Assembly: GCF_024198215.1 (NCBI RefSeq)
Contig: NZ_JAKCFA010000002.1
Coordinates: 558,001-622,000 of the forward strand
Length of the DNA: 64,000 nucleotides
Direction of reading: 5' to 3'
Origin: Myxococcus qinghaiensis
GTDB taxonomy: Bacteria > Myxococcota > Myxococcia > Myxococcales > Myxococcaceae
Of the stretch, positions 1 through 8,600 are shown piece by piece. Made by a program: the position numbers and the translations under genes. Below the pieces are notes generated by a model. The model did not search any database, was not told the DNA's origin, and saw nothing but the letters and a program-made list of their open reading frames with translations. Position 1 is the stretch's first letter, and each line of letters begins with the position of its first letter.

Positions 1-2300
1 GTCAGCAGCGCGGACACGCCATCCGCGGGGACGGCGTGGCCGCCGTAGTACTGGTCGTAATACAGCGTGTCGGTGAGGTTGTAGACGTTGAGCTGGACCT
101 GTGCCTTTCCGAACGCGTAGCTGGCGAAGGCATCGAAGCGCCAGAAGTTCGGCACGTAGCTGGTGGCCGTGGTGGGCGCCGTGGGATTGCTGACGCTCGT
201 CACGTCCTGGTAGACGGCGCCGCCGCCCACGGTGAAGTCCTTCAGCGGCGAGTACGTCGTCCACAGGGAGATGCTGTGGCGCGGCGTGTTGGGCAGCCGC
301 TGGCCCACCAGGAACGCGTTGGTGTGCTCCAGGATGGCGGAGTCCATCAGGGTGTAGTTGGCGAGCACCTTCCAGCGCTCGACGATGGTGCCGGCGATGC
401 CCACGTTGAAGCCCTGCACGCGCTGCTCACCCTGGAGCACCTGCGGCGGCCCTTCCGGGTCCGTGTTGGGCACGCGCGCGTCCGTCTTGGTGATTCGGAA
501 CACCGCGCCCGTCAGCCCGAGCCGGCCGTCGAGCAGGTCCGCCTTCGCACCCGCCTCCAGGATGGCGTTCTTCTCCGGGTCCAGGCTCACGGTGTCCGCG
601 GACACCGAGCCCAGCTCCGCGGAGGGGCTGGAGGAGGTGCCGTACATGCCGTAGACGCTCACCTTCTCCGTCGGGTGCAGGACGACGCCCGCGCGCCAGT
701 TGAAGAGGTGGTCGCTCTTGCGCAGCCGCGTCTTCGCGCCGGTGTTGCCCGTGGTGGAGTAGTCCGTGTTGAAGACGTCCCAGCGCAGCGAGCCCACCAG
801 CTCCAGGTACTGACCGAGCTGCACCTGGTCCGCGGCGAAGAGGCCGAGCGTCCGCTGGATGCTCACGTTGGAGCCGGAGAACACCGGCGACACCGCGGAC
901 AGGTCCGGGTCCGCGTCCGGCTCGAACAGGTCCGCCGGGATGTTGGGGCCCGTGGGCAGGCCCACCGCGTTGAGGTTGTCACGCGACTGGCCGCGCTTCT
1001 CCCACGACAGCTCCACGCCCGCGTTCGCGGTGTGCTTGACGAAGCCCGTCTCCAGCTCTCCGCCCACGGTGGCCTGGTTGGAGACGAAGGAGTTGTCCGT
1101 CTCCGTCTGGAAGCGCTGCCGGCCGATGGTCGTCGGAGCGCCCGCGGGGGTGAGTCCGCGCGGCGCGGTGGGGCTGGCGAAGCGGTCCACGCGGCCGAAG
1201 CGCAGCGTGTTGGTGAACTGGAGCTGCTCGCCCAGGCCCTGGAAGAGGCGCGCCGTGGCGACGTGGGCATCCACGCGCTCGGTGTCCGCCGTCACGCCGT
1301 AGAAGTTGCCGCGCGGCACATCCAGCGTCTCCGTGACGGGCTTGCCGTTGAAGTAGGGCACGCCGTAGTCGGGCAGGCCGTCCTCGCGCTGGAAGAGGTA
1401 GTCGAGCTCCAGCGTGGTCTGCTCGGCCACCTTGAAGCGCAGCGAGGGCGCCAGGCCCAGCCGGTTGTCCTTCACCTCATCGCGGCCCGCCGTGTTGGCC
1501 AGCTGGCCCATGAGGTTGAGGCGCGCCTGGAAGTTCTCCGACACCGCCTCGTTGAGGTCCGCCTCGACGCGGCCCGACGGCGCGGTGCCGCCGCTCACGG
1601 CGACCTCCTGGAAGGACGTGCGCTTGGGCTTCTTCGTCGCCAGGTTGATGGCGCCGCCCGTGGAGCCACGGCCGAAGAGCACGGCGGAGGGACCGAAGTA
1701 CGCCTCCACGCCCTCCAGGTTGAACGTGTCGCGGGTGAACCAGCCCAAGTCCCTGGCGCCATCGCGGGACACGTCGTTCTGCGCGGAGAAGCCCCGCAGG
1801 ATGAAGGCGTCACCCTGCCGGCCACCTTCGCCGGCGCTCATGGTGATGCCGGAGACGTTGCGCAGCGCGTCCCGCACCGTGGTGGCCTGCTGCTCCTCGA
1901 GCACCTCCTCGGGGACCACCGTCACGGACTGCGGCGTGTTCACCAGCGCGCGCTGGGCGCGAGGCAGCGAGCTCTCACGGACCTGATAGCCCTCGGACTC
2001 GCCCTGCACCTGCACGGTGGGCAGCGTGAACTGACCCTCGGTGCCCTGCGTCTCGGGGCTGGCCTGCGGGGCCTGGGGCTCGACGGGCGCGGCGACGGGT
2101 GCGCCTTCCACCTGCGTGGCCGGAGCCTCCGCGGCCACCGGCGCCTGCTGTGCTTCCTGCTCCTGCGCCACGGCCCCACCGGCCGCCAGCGCGGACGCGA
2201 GGCCCATGGCGGGGCCCCACGGCTTCAGCGCGGAACGAATTCCGCCGGAGTGACCTGCGCTCGTCCGGATTCCAGGGCTGCGTGACTTGATGAACGACAT
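1..2300 (-). CDS. TonB-dependent siderophore receptor, Fiu-like (3' end beyond window)
   Basis: Outer-membrane beta-barrel receptor that imports ferric siderophores using TonB energy. About 766 residues are visible; the C-terminal strand and stop lie beyond the left edge. The ATG at 2300 gives an N-terminus with a hydrophobic stretch ending in AGGAVAQ, a plausible signal peptide. Around residues 90-200 is a plug domain with the motifs NTPQSVTVVPEEVL, DALRNVSGI, ILRGFSAQNDVSRDG and GPSAVLFGRGSTGGAIN, followed by barrel strands. The plug wording (RDLGWFTRDTFNLEGVE) resembles the catecholate receptor Fiu family. It lies 138 bases downstream of the PepSY reductase gene and on the same strand as tonB, so the three probably work together. 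The exact siderophore cannot be read from sequence. Confidence 0.93.
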   Translation of the reverse strand, partial: MSFIKSRSPGIRTSAGHSGGIRSALKPWGPAMGLASALAAGGAVAQEQEAQQAPVAAEAPATQVEGAPVAAPVEPQAPQASPETQGTEGQFTLPTVQVQGESEGYQVRESSLPRAQRALVNTPQSVTVVPEEVLEEQQATTVRDALRNVSGITMSAGEGGRQGDAFILRGFSAQNDVSRDGARDLGWFTRDTFNLEGVEAYFGPSAVLFGRGSTGGAINLATKKPKRTSFQEVAVSGGTAPSGRVEADLNEAVSENFQARLNLMGQLANTAGRDEVKDNRLGLAPSLRFKVAEQTTLELDYLFQREDGLPDYGVPYFNGKPVTETLDVPRGNFYGVTADTERVDAHVATARLFQGLGEQLQFTNTLRFGRVDRFASPTAPRGLTPAGAPTTIGRQRFQTETDNSFVSNQATVGGELETGFVKHTANAGVELSWEKRGQSRDNLNAVGLPTGPNIPADLFEPDADPDLSAVSPVFSGSNVSIQRTLGLFAADQVQLGQYLELVGSLRWDVFNTDYSTTGNTGAKTRLRKSDHLFNWRAGVVLHPTEKVSVYGMYGTSSSPSAELGSVSADTVSLDPEKNAILEAGAKADLLDGRLGLTGAVFRITKTDARVPNTDPEGPPQVLQGEQRVQGFNVGIAGTIVERWKVLANYTLMDSAILEHTNAFLVGQRLPNTPRHSISLWTTYSPLKDFTVGGGAVYQDVTSVSNPTAPTTATSYVPNFWRFDAFASYAFGKAQVQLNVYNLTDTLYYDQYYGGHAVPADGVSALL

Positions 2301-2353
2301 GACTCTCTCCCACTCCCCGGCCCCATGGGGCCCGTTCCAAATTGTTTCGCGAA

Positions 2354-2368
2354 TGACTTCGATTTTCA
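2354..2368 (-). promoter_or_regulatory. weak Fur-box-like sequence upstream of the receptor
   Basis: TGACTTCGATTTTCA keeps the outer TGA/TCA and one ATT of the 7-1-7 Fur consensus but matches only 9 of 14 fixed positions. It sits 54-68 bases before the receptor start. I list it because the neighbouring tonB has a near-perfect box; on its own it would be weak. Confidence 0.25.
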
Positions 2369-2389
2369 GAATCAACCAAACTCAAGAGA

Positions 2390-2406
2390 GACGCCCAGAG
2401 GGCGTC
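2390..2406 (-). terminator. short hairpin between the PepSY gene and the receptor
   Basis: GACGCCC-TCT-GGGCGTC reads as a perfect 7-bp stem with a 3-base loop on the minus strand, followed by a T-rich TCTCTTGAGTTT. It lies 33 bases after the PepSY stop, so it may partly separate transcription of the reductase from the receptor. Confidence 0.4.
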
Positions 2407-2438
2407 GCGGGAACCTCGCCCGCCCGTTTCGAGGTGTC

Positions 2439-3878
2439 CTAGGCGGGGGTCTCCGTCGAGCTCGCGGGCGCGGGCTCGGGTACTGCTGGCACAGTCGACG
2501 AGGGCTGCGGCCGGCGCTTCGGGAAGAAGCGTCGCCACGACAGGGCGAGGCCGGTCCACACGAGGAAGACACCGCCCAGTGAGGCGAGGGCGGCGATGAG
2601 CTGGCCCATCCAACCGAGTGCTTCGCCGGTGTGGAGGAAGCGCAGCCAGGTCCGCAGCTTGCGTCCGGCGTTGAAGTCCGCGAAGCCCTCACGCTTCGCG
2701 ACGGCGCCGGAGAACGGGTCCACCGAGAACTGCGTGGACGCGAACAGCGGCCAGGCGTCCTGCTGCTTCACGGCGAAGGTGACCGCGTCGACCTTGCCGT
2801 CGGAGGCGCCCTTCCCTTCGCGCGACGCGCCCTCGCCACGGCGCTCACCGTCGGCACGAGGCGCACCCTCTGCACGACGCTCACCTTCGCCACGACGCTC
2901 GCCCTCAGTGCCCGAGCGACGCGCGCCCTCACCACCAGGAGCGGCGGCGCCCTGCCCTGCCCCCGCAGGCTGCGCGGCCGGCGACTCGGACGGCTTACCT
3001 TGTCCACCGGGTCCACCCGCGCCTCGGGGCGGCGACGGCAGGCGATACGTGATGCTCGCCCAGTCGGGCGCCTGCTCCTGGACCGTCGCGAGGAGCACAC
3101 CCAGCTCCTTGCGCTGCGCTCCGCCCTCCGGCGGCGTCACCTTCACGCCAGCGGACCCCGGAGGCCCTCCCGTCGCCGGCACCGGGCTTCCCGTCACCGT
3201 GTAGACGAAGTCCGACGCCCACTTGTACGAGATGACCATGCCCGACGCCGTGAGCACCACCAGCACCGGCATGCTCCAGAGGCCAATGACGTTGTGCCAG
3301 TTGAAGTCACGCGCCTTGCCCTTCAACCCACCGCGGAACCACATCACCGGGCGCACCGTCTTCAGCGTCCACTTGCGCGGCCACCACAGATAGAGCCCCG
3401 ACAACGCCAGGAAGAGGAACCCCGCGTTGGACGCGCCCGTGAGCGCCTTGCCCACCGGACGGCCGTCACCGCTCGTCGCGAGCCACCGGTGCCAGTCCTC
3501 CATCACATGGAAGAAGTCGCGCCAGCCCTTCGCCCCACCCTCCCGAACCTCGCCCGTGTAGGGATTGACGAAGACGACCCCACTGCGCCCCAGCGCCACC
3601 TGCGCGGCGGCCGTCGCGGACGGATACACCGTGACGCCAGACACCTGGGCCTCGGGCTTCGCCTCGCGCACCTTGGCCACCAGCGCCTCGATGGACAGCC
3701 GCCGCGCCTCCGCCGCCGGAGCGGGCACGGTGCGAGCGTCGGACTCCGCCCACTCCAGCACCTGGGACTCGAAGGCGATGGCCACCCCCGTCACCGACAT
3801 GATGGCGACGACGATGCCAACGACGACACCGACGACCAGGTGAATCCAGAAGAGCGTCTTGCGGAACGGGAGGACCAT
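2439..3878 (-). CDS. PepSY-associated TM helix protein, probable siderophore reductase
   Basis: Inner-membrane protein of 479 residues of the PepSY_TM family, whose members (for example FoxB and PiuB) reduce ferric siderophores to release iron. Visible: TM1 at about residues 8-35 with LFWIHLVVGVVVG, later helices near GFLFLALSGLYLWW, VIGLWSMPVLVVLTASG and a last helix with GGVFLVWTGLALSWRRF. Conserved histidines occur in WHRWLA, FNWHNVIG and LRFLHTGEALG. A long Gly/Glu/Arg-rich insertion of roughly 80 residues (two runs of GERRGEG plus related units) interrupts the soluble region. An upstream in-frame extension exists, but ATG 3878 begins directly with the MVLPFRKTLFW helix and follows the tonB stop by 8 bases, so the two are an operon. 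Confidence 0.88.
   Translation of the reverse strand: MVLPFRKTLFWIHLVVGVVVGIVVAIMSVTGVAIAFESQVLEWAESDARTVPAPAAEARRLSIEALVAKVREAKPEAQVSGVTVYPSATAAAQVALGRSGVVFVNPYTGEVREGGAKGWRDFFHVMEDWHRWLATSGDGRPVGKALTGASNAGFLFLALSGLYLWWPRKWTLKTVRPVMWFRGGLKGKARDFNWHNVIGLWSMPVLVVLTASGMVISYKWASDFVYTVTGSPVPATGGPPGSAGVKVTPPEGGAQRKELGVLLATVQEQAPDWASITYRLPSPPRGAGGPGGQGKPSESPAAQPAGAGQGAAAPGGEGARRSGTEGERRGEGERRAEGAPRADGERRGEGASREGKGASDGKVDAVTFAVKQQDAWPLFASTQFSVDPFSGAVAKREGFADFNAGRKLRTWLRFLHTGEALGWMGQLIAALASLGGVFLVWTGLALSWRRFFPKRRPQPSSTVPAVPEPAPASSTETPA
2815..2930 (-). repeat. low-complexity Arg/Glu/Gly repeat inside the PepSY gene
   Basis: Imperfect copies of a unit encoding GERRGEG, GERRAEG and ADGERRGEG. It codes for a charged, probably unstructured loop in the extracytoplasmic part of the protein. 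Confidence 0.5.
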
Positions 3879-3886
3879 GGCCTGCT

Positions 3887-4729
3887 TCACTTCAAGGAGA
3901 ACTGGACGGGAAGCTCGAGGATGACGCGCACGGGCTTGCCGTGACGTCCGATGGCCGGAGAGAACCGCCACCGATTCACAGCGGCGATCGCCGCCGCGTC
4001 GAGCATGGGAATGGAGCGGATGATCCGCGTGTGCTCGGTCTCCACCTCACCGTCGGTGCCGACGATGATGCGGACCAGGACGAGCCCCTGGACGCCGTCG
4101 ACGCGGGCCCGTCGGGGGTACTCCGGCGTGAGCTGCTTCAGGACGGACGGAGGCCGCAGCACCTGCCCCAACCCCACCGCCTCGCCCATGCCACCCGGCG
4201 CCCCCACGATGCCGCCCTGGGTGCCACCCACCACGCCCCCAGCGACTCCACCCGGCACGCTCGGCCCCGAGGGAGCCTCGGAAGCCGCCTCCGTGGCGGC
4301 CTCGGGCTCGCTCGTCGGCTCAGGAGCGGCGGGCGACTCCTCGGGAGGCGTGGGCTCGACGACCTCGGGCTTCGGCGCGGGCACCACGGCCCGAGGCGCC
4401 ACCACCGGACGAGGCATGCGCGGACGGGACTGTCGCGAGGCCCGTTCGGCCGAGGCGGGACGGGACGGACCTCCCGGCGCGGGAGGCGGCGGCGCGAAGG
4501 AGAGGAACACCAGCTCCGGCTCCTCCTTCTCCGGCGCCTTCTGCCGCGCGCTCGCGGGCAGGGCCAGGCCCACCACGAGCACTCCCAGGTGAACCACCAC
4601 CGCCGTGACGAGCGCCCAACTCCAGCGCCCCCAAAGACCTTCTCCTTCCGACGACTCGCCCATGCGGAACAACCGCACGGACGACTCCGCGCTCCGCTCG
4701 GCCGGCGGGCTGTCTTCCACGGAGGACAT
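3887..4729 (-). CDS. tonB: energy transducer TonB
   Basis: Periplasm-spanning link that transmits proton-motive force to outer-membrane receptors. Translation from ATG 4729 gives 280 residues: one TM helix at about 36-57 (ALVTAVVVHLGVLVVGLAL), a Pro/Ala/Glu-rich spacer, a Gly-rich stretch (GGVAGGVVGGTQGG), and a C-terminal TonB domain with YPRRARVDGVQG, VLVRIIVGTDGEV, AAVNRWRFSPA and GKPVRVILELPV. The start is uncertain. ATG 4753 lies inside the Fur box; ATG 4729 lies just 9 bases after it; ATG 4663 (MGESSEG) would put the box 75 bases upstream and leave a shorter N-terminus. First gene of an iron-regulated operon with the PepSY reductase. Confidence 0.9.
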   Translation of the reverse strand: MSSVEDSPPAERSAESSVRLFRMGESSEGEGLWGRWSWALVTAVVVHLGVLVVGLALPASARQKAPEKEEPELVFLSFAPPPPAPGGPSRPASAERASRQSRPRMPRPVVAPRAVVPAPKPEVVEPTPPEESPAAPEPTSEPEAATEAASEAPSGPSVPGGVAGGVVGGTQGGIVGAPGGMGEAVGLGQVLRPPSVLKQLTPEYPRRARVDGVQGLVLVRIIVGTDGEVETEHTRIIRSIPMLDAAAIAAVNRWRFSPAIGRHGKPVRVILELPVQFSLK

Positions 4730-4737
4730 GTCGAAAT

Positions 4738-4752
4738 TGAGAATCATTCTCA
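4738..4752 (-). promoter_or_regulatory. Fur box controlling tonB
   Basis: TGAGAATCATTCTCA is a perfect 7-1-7 inverted repeat and differs from the Fur consensus TGATAATNATTATCA only at the two symmetric fourth positions. Its place at the 5' end of the tonB-PepSY operon, next to a siderophore receptor, fits iron repression. Confidence 0.82.
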
Positions 4753-4882
4753 TGTTCGGGTGACCTAGAACTACGCCGACAAGCCAGGGCTCGTCAACGC
4801 GCAAGGCCAACCCGAGCGTATTGTTTTCATTACACGCTCAAATACACGCACTGCCCGCGAATCCGCCCAGACACCACGTGAT

Positions 4883-5371
4883 TCAGAGTCGCGTGTAATT
4901 CCAGCTCAACGCGTTTCCCCCGGAATACGGCATGACTCCGTGAAACGGCCGGGGGTCCTCGTCGAAGACGAGCGGCAGGAAGTGCCGGTCCCCGTCCCAC
5001 ATGGGCAGCCGGGGCAGCTCGTCGAGCGGCACCCAGGACAGCGTGCCCTCCGCGTTGCGCTCCAGCGGCGTCCCCTCGAAGGCGTCGATGCGGAAGACGA
5101 AGCCGAGCCAGTCCTCGCCCTGTTTGCCGAAGCCGGGCCATGACAGCGTGCCGCGAAGGACCATGCGGGTGCACTCAATGCCTGCCTCCTCGCGAATCTC
5201 GCGGCGCATGCACGCCGCCACGTCCTCGTCGCGCTCCATCTTCCCGCCAAGCCCGTTGTACTTGCCCAGGTGGGCGTCCTCGGGCCTGGCGTTGCGGTGG
5301 ATGAGCAGCACCCGTTGCCGGTCCGGCGACATCACGTAGCCCAGGGTGCCGATGATGGGGGTGTAGGGCAT
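4883..5371 (-). CDS. Nudix hydrolase, MutT/8-oxo-dGTP diphosphatase type
   Basis: Predicted 162-residue pyrophosphohydrolase of nucleotide derivatives. The full Nudix box GX5EX7REUXEEXGU is present from GKMERDE through REIREEAGI. After it come FGKQGEDWLGFVFR and a C-terminal PRPFHGVMPY segment seen in MTH1-like 8-oxo-dGTPases, which suggests sanitisation of oxidised purine nucleotides. The start chosen is ATG 5371 (MPYTPIIGTLGY), the usual beginning of this family; the frame stays open upstream but gives only low-complexity residues. It diverges from gltB. Substrate is inferred from family likeness only. Confidence 0.88.
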   Translation of the reverse strand: MPYTPIIGTLGYVMSPDRQRVLLIHRNARPEDAHLGKYNGLGGKMERDEDVAACMRREIREEAGIECTRMVLRGTLSWPGFGKQGEDWLGFVFRIDAFEGTPLERNAEGTLSWVPLDELPRLPMWDGDRHFLPLVFDEDPRPFHGVMPYSGGNALSWNYTRL

Positions 5372-5685
5372 GGCGCGGTCCTCATGACGCCGTGCGAGAG
5401 AAGCTCGCGCGGGCGGGCGCTTCATAGCGAATCCCGGCCGCGCCCGGGCCCCCCACCACGGTGGGCCCCTCCCAAGGCGTGTCGAGGCCGCCCCTCCCCC
5501 GAGGGCAATCGACCGCCCACCCATTGACGAAGGCCTCCGGCTTGAGGGTGGCCGGCAAGGCCCCTCGGTCCGCCGCCCGACCACCGGCCCCTCGCCCGCG
5601 ACTTCTTTACGGGAGTCAACGCGTCGCGTTAGCGTGTAGCGACAACAACGATGACCTCCCGCGTCACGCGGGAAAGGGGAAGTTG
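5372..5685. other. intergenic region between Nudix gene and gltB
   Basis: 314 bases, very GC-rich, between divergent genes. Besides a palindrome near 5456-5467 (CCACCACGGTGG) and the inverted repeat at 5618-5630, I see no RNA gene, no good sigma-70 or sigma-54 promoter and no convincing small ORF. Confidence 0.5.
5618..5630 (+). promoter_or_regulatory. inverted repeat upstream of gltB, possible operator
   Basis: AACGCG-T-CGCGTT, a perfect 6-1-6 inverted repeat 56-68 bases before the gltB start. Position fits an operator, but no regulator can be assigned. Confidence 0.3.
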
Positions 5686-8600
5686 ATGACCGCGACCCTC
5701 CCCCCCGGCCGGTACGGCCTCTACGAGCCCGAGACCGAACACGACGCCTGCGGGGTGGGCTTCGTGGCTCACCTGCGGGGTGAGCGCTCTCGAGGCATCG
5801 TCGAGGACGCCCTGGAGCTGCTCAACCGCCTGAGTCACCGGGCGGCGGCGGGGAAGGATCCTCGGACAGGCGACGGCGCGGGCATCCTCGTCCAGCTGCC
5901 GCACCGCTTCTTCGAGCACGAGGCGCCGGAGCTGGGCTTCGAACTGCCTCCGCGTCGGCAGTACGGCGTGGCCCAGGTGTTCCTGCCGCAGGAGGTGGAG
6001 GCGCGGGCCGCGTGCGAGGCGGTGCTGGAGGAGGTCGTCGCCGAGGAGGGCCAGCGCGTGCTCGGCTGGCGCGACGTCCCGGTGGCGCCGGAGCACCTGG
6101 GGCCGGTGGCGCGCGAGGCCGCACCCGTCATCCGCCAGTTGTTCATCGCCCGGCGGCGCGTGGTGCCCAGCGCCTTCGAGCGCAAGCTGTACCGCATCCG
6201 CAAGCTGACGGAGAACCGCGTGCAGGCGCGCGGCGTGGACCCGAAGGGCCGCTTCCACCTGGCGAGCCTCTCCTCGGAGACGCTCGTCTACAAGGGCCTG
6301 CTGCTCCCCGCGGACCTGCCCCGCTTCTACCCGGACCTCCAGCACACGGAGTTCGTCAGCGCGCTGGGGCTGGTGCACTCGCGCTTCTCCACCAACACGT
6401 TCCCCACGTGGGAGCTGGCGCAGCCGTTCCGCTTCATCGCGCACAACGGCGAAATCAATACATTGCGTGGCAACCGCAACTGGATGACGGCGCGGCGCGG
6501 GCTGCTCCAGACGGCGCGGCTGGGTGGGAGCCTGGAGCCGCTGTGGCCCATCATCGTCCCGGGCAAGAGCGACTCCGCCCAGTTCGACAACATGGTGGAG
6601 CTGCTCTACCTGGGCGGGCGCACCCTGCCCCACGCGATGATGATGATGATTCCGGAGGCGTGGGAGGGCGACGCGCACATGGCGGACGAGAAGCGCGCGT
6701 TCTACGAGTACTCCTCCGCGCTCTTGGAGCCGTGGGACGGTCCCGCGGCCATCGCCTTCACGGACGGGCAGCTCATCGGCGCGACGTTGGACCGCAATGG
6801 CCTGCGTCCCGCGCGCTACCTCGTCACGGAGGATGACCGCATCATCCTCGCCTCGGAGACGGGGGTCATCGACGTGCCGCCCTCGCAGGTGCGCCGCAAG
6901 GGGCGCCTGACGCCGGGCCGCATGCTGCTGGTGGACACCACCGAGGGCCGCATCCTGGAGGACGAGGAGGTGAAGCGCGACATCAGCACGCGCTGGCCCT
7001 ACCGTCGCTGGCTTCAACGCAACGTCTTCACCTTCGACGACCTGCCCACCGTCGCCGCGCCGGAGCGACTGCGCGGCGACGAGCTGACGCGGCTGCAGGG
7101 CGCGTTCGGCTACACGGTGGAGGACATCCGCTCGGTCATCACCCCCATGGCGGAGACGGGCAAGGAGCCGGTGGGCTCCATGGGCACCGACACGCCGCTC
7201 GCGGTGCTCAGCGACCAGGCCCCCAGCCTCTTCTCCTACTTCCACCAGCTCTTCGCGCAGGTGACCAACCCGCCCATCGACCCGCTGCGTGAGTCGCTGG
7301 TGATGACGCTGGCGACGGCGCTGGGCCCGGAGAGCAACACGTTCGAGGAGACGCCGGAGCAGTGCCACCGGCTCTCGCTGCCCGGTCCCATCCTCACCAA
7401 CGGGCAGCTCGCGCGGCTGGCGTCCATCCACGGCGAAGGCCTGTTCGAGACGAAGCGCCTGTCGCTGCTCTATCCGCTGAACGGCGGCGAGGGCGCGCTG
7501 GAAGTCGCGGTGGAGAAGCTGTGCGCGGCGGCGGTCGACGCGGTGGACGCGGGCGCGAGCATCCTGCTCCTGAGCGACAGGGGCGTGGACGCCGCGCACG
7601 GGGCCATCCCCGCGCTGCTCGCCATGTCCGCGGTGCACCAGCGCCTGGTCCGCGACGGCATCCGCATGTACACGGGCCTCCTCTTGGAGACAGCGGAAGC
7701 GCGCGAGGTGCACCACTTCGCCTGCCTCTTCAGCTACGGCGCGGCGGCGGTGAATCCGTACCTGGCGCTCGACACGGTGCGGGCGCTGGCGGACGGGGGC
7801 GAGCTGGGCGTGGACGCGGAGAAGGCGCAGGAGCGCTTCATCCACGCCGTGGAGGAAGGGCTGATGAAGGTGATGTCCAAGATGGGCATCTCCACGCTCC
7901 AGTCCTACCGGGGCTCCCAGCTGTTCGAAGCGGTGGGACTCCAGCGCGGCCTGATTGAGCGCCACTTCACCGGCACGTCCTCCCGCGTGGAGGGCGTGGG
8001 TCTGCCCGAGCTGGGCCGCGAAGTCGCGGAGCGCCACGCGCGGGGCTTCGAGGCCGCGGAGGGCCAGGTCCCCGTGGGCGGCCAGTACCGCTGGCGCCGG
8101 CAGGGCGAGCGACACAAGTGGAACCCGGCGACGATTGCCAAACTCCAAGCGGCGGTGCGCGGCAACGACGCGGCGCAGTTCGCGGAGTACTCGCGGCTGG
8201 CGGACGACGAGACTCACGAGCACTGCAACCTGCGCGGTCTCTTGGATATCGTCACCGAGGGTTGTCGTCCCATTCCCGTGGAGGAAGTAGAGCCGGCGCT
8301 GTCCCTGGCGCGTCGCTTCGTCACGGGCGCCATGTCCTTCGGCTCCATCAGCGCGGAGGCCCACGAGACGCTGGCCATCGCGATGAACCGGCTGGGCGGC
8401 AGGTCCAACAGCGGCGAGGGCGGCGAGGAGTCGCGGCGCTACCAGCCGGACGAGCACGGTGACTTGCGCCGCAGCGCAATCAAACAGGTGGCGAGCGCGC
8501 GCTTCGGCGTCACCACGGAGTACCTGGTCAACGCGGACGAGTTGCAGATCAAGGTCGCCCAGGGCGCCAAGCCCGGCGAGGGTGGACAGCTCCCGGGCCA

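Noticed and set aside
36-2285. 749-codon open frame on the plus strand opposite the receptor
   Set aside because: It is a GC-bias shadow: Arg/Gly/Val-rich, no domain, and the minus-strand frame encodes a clear TonB-dependent receptor.
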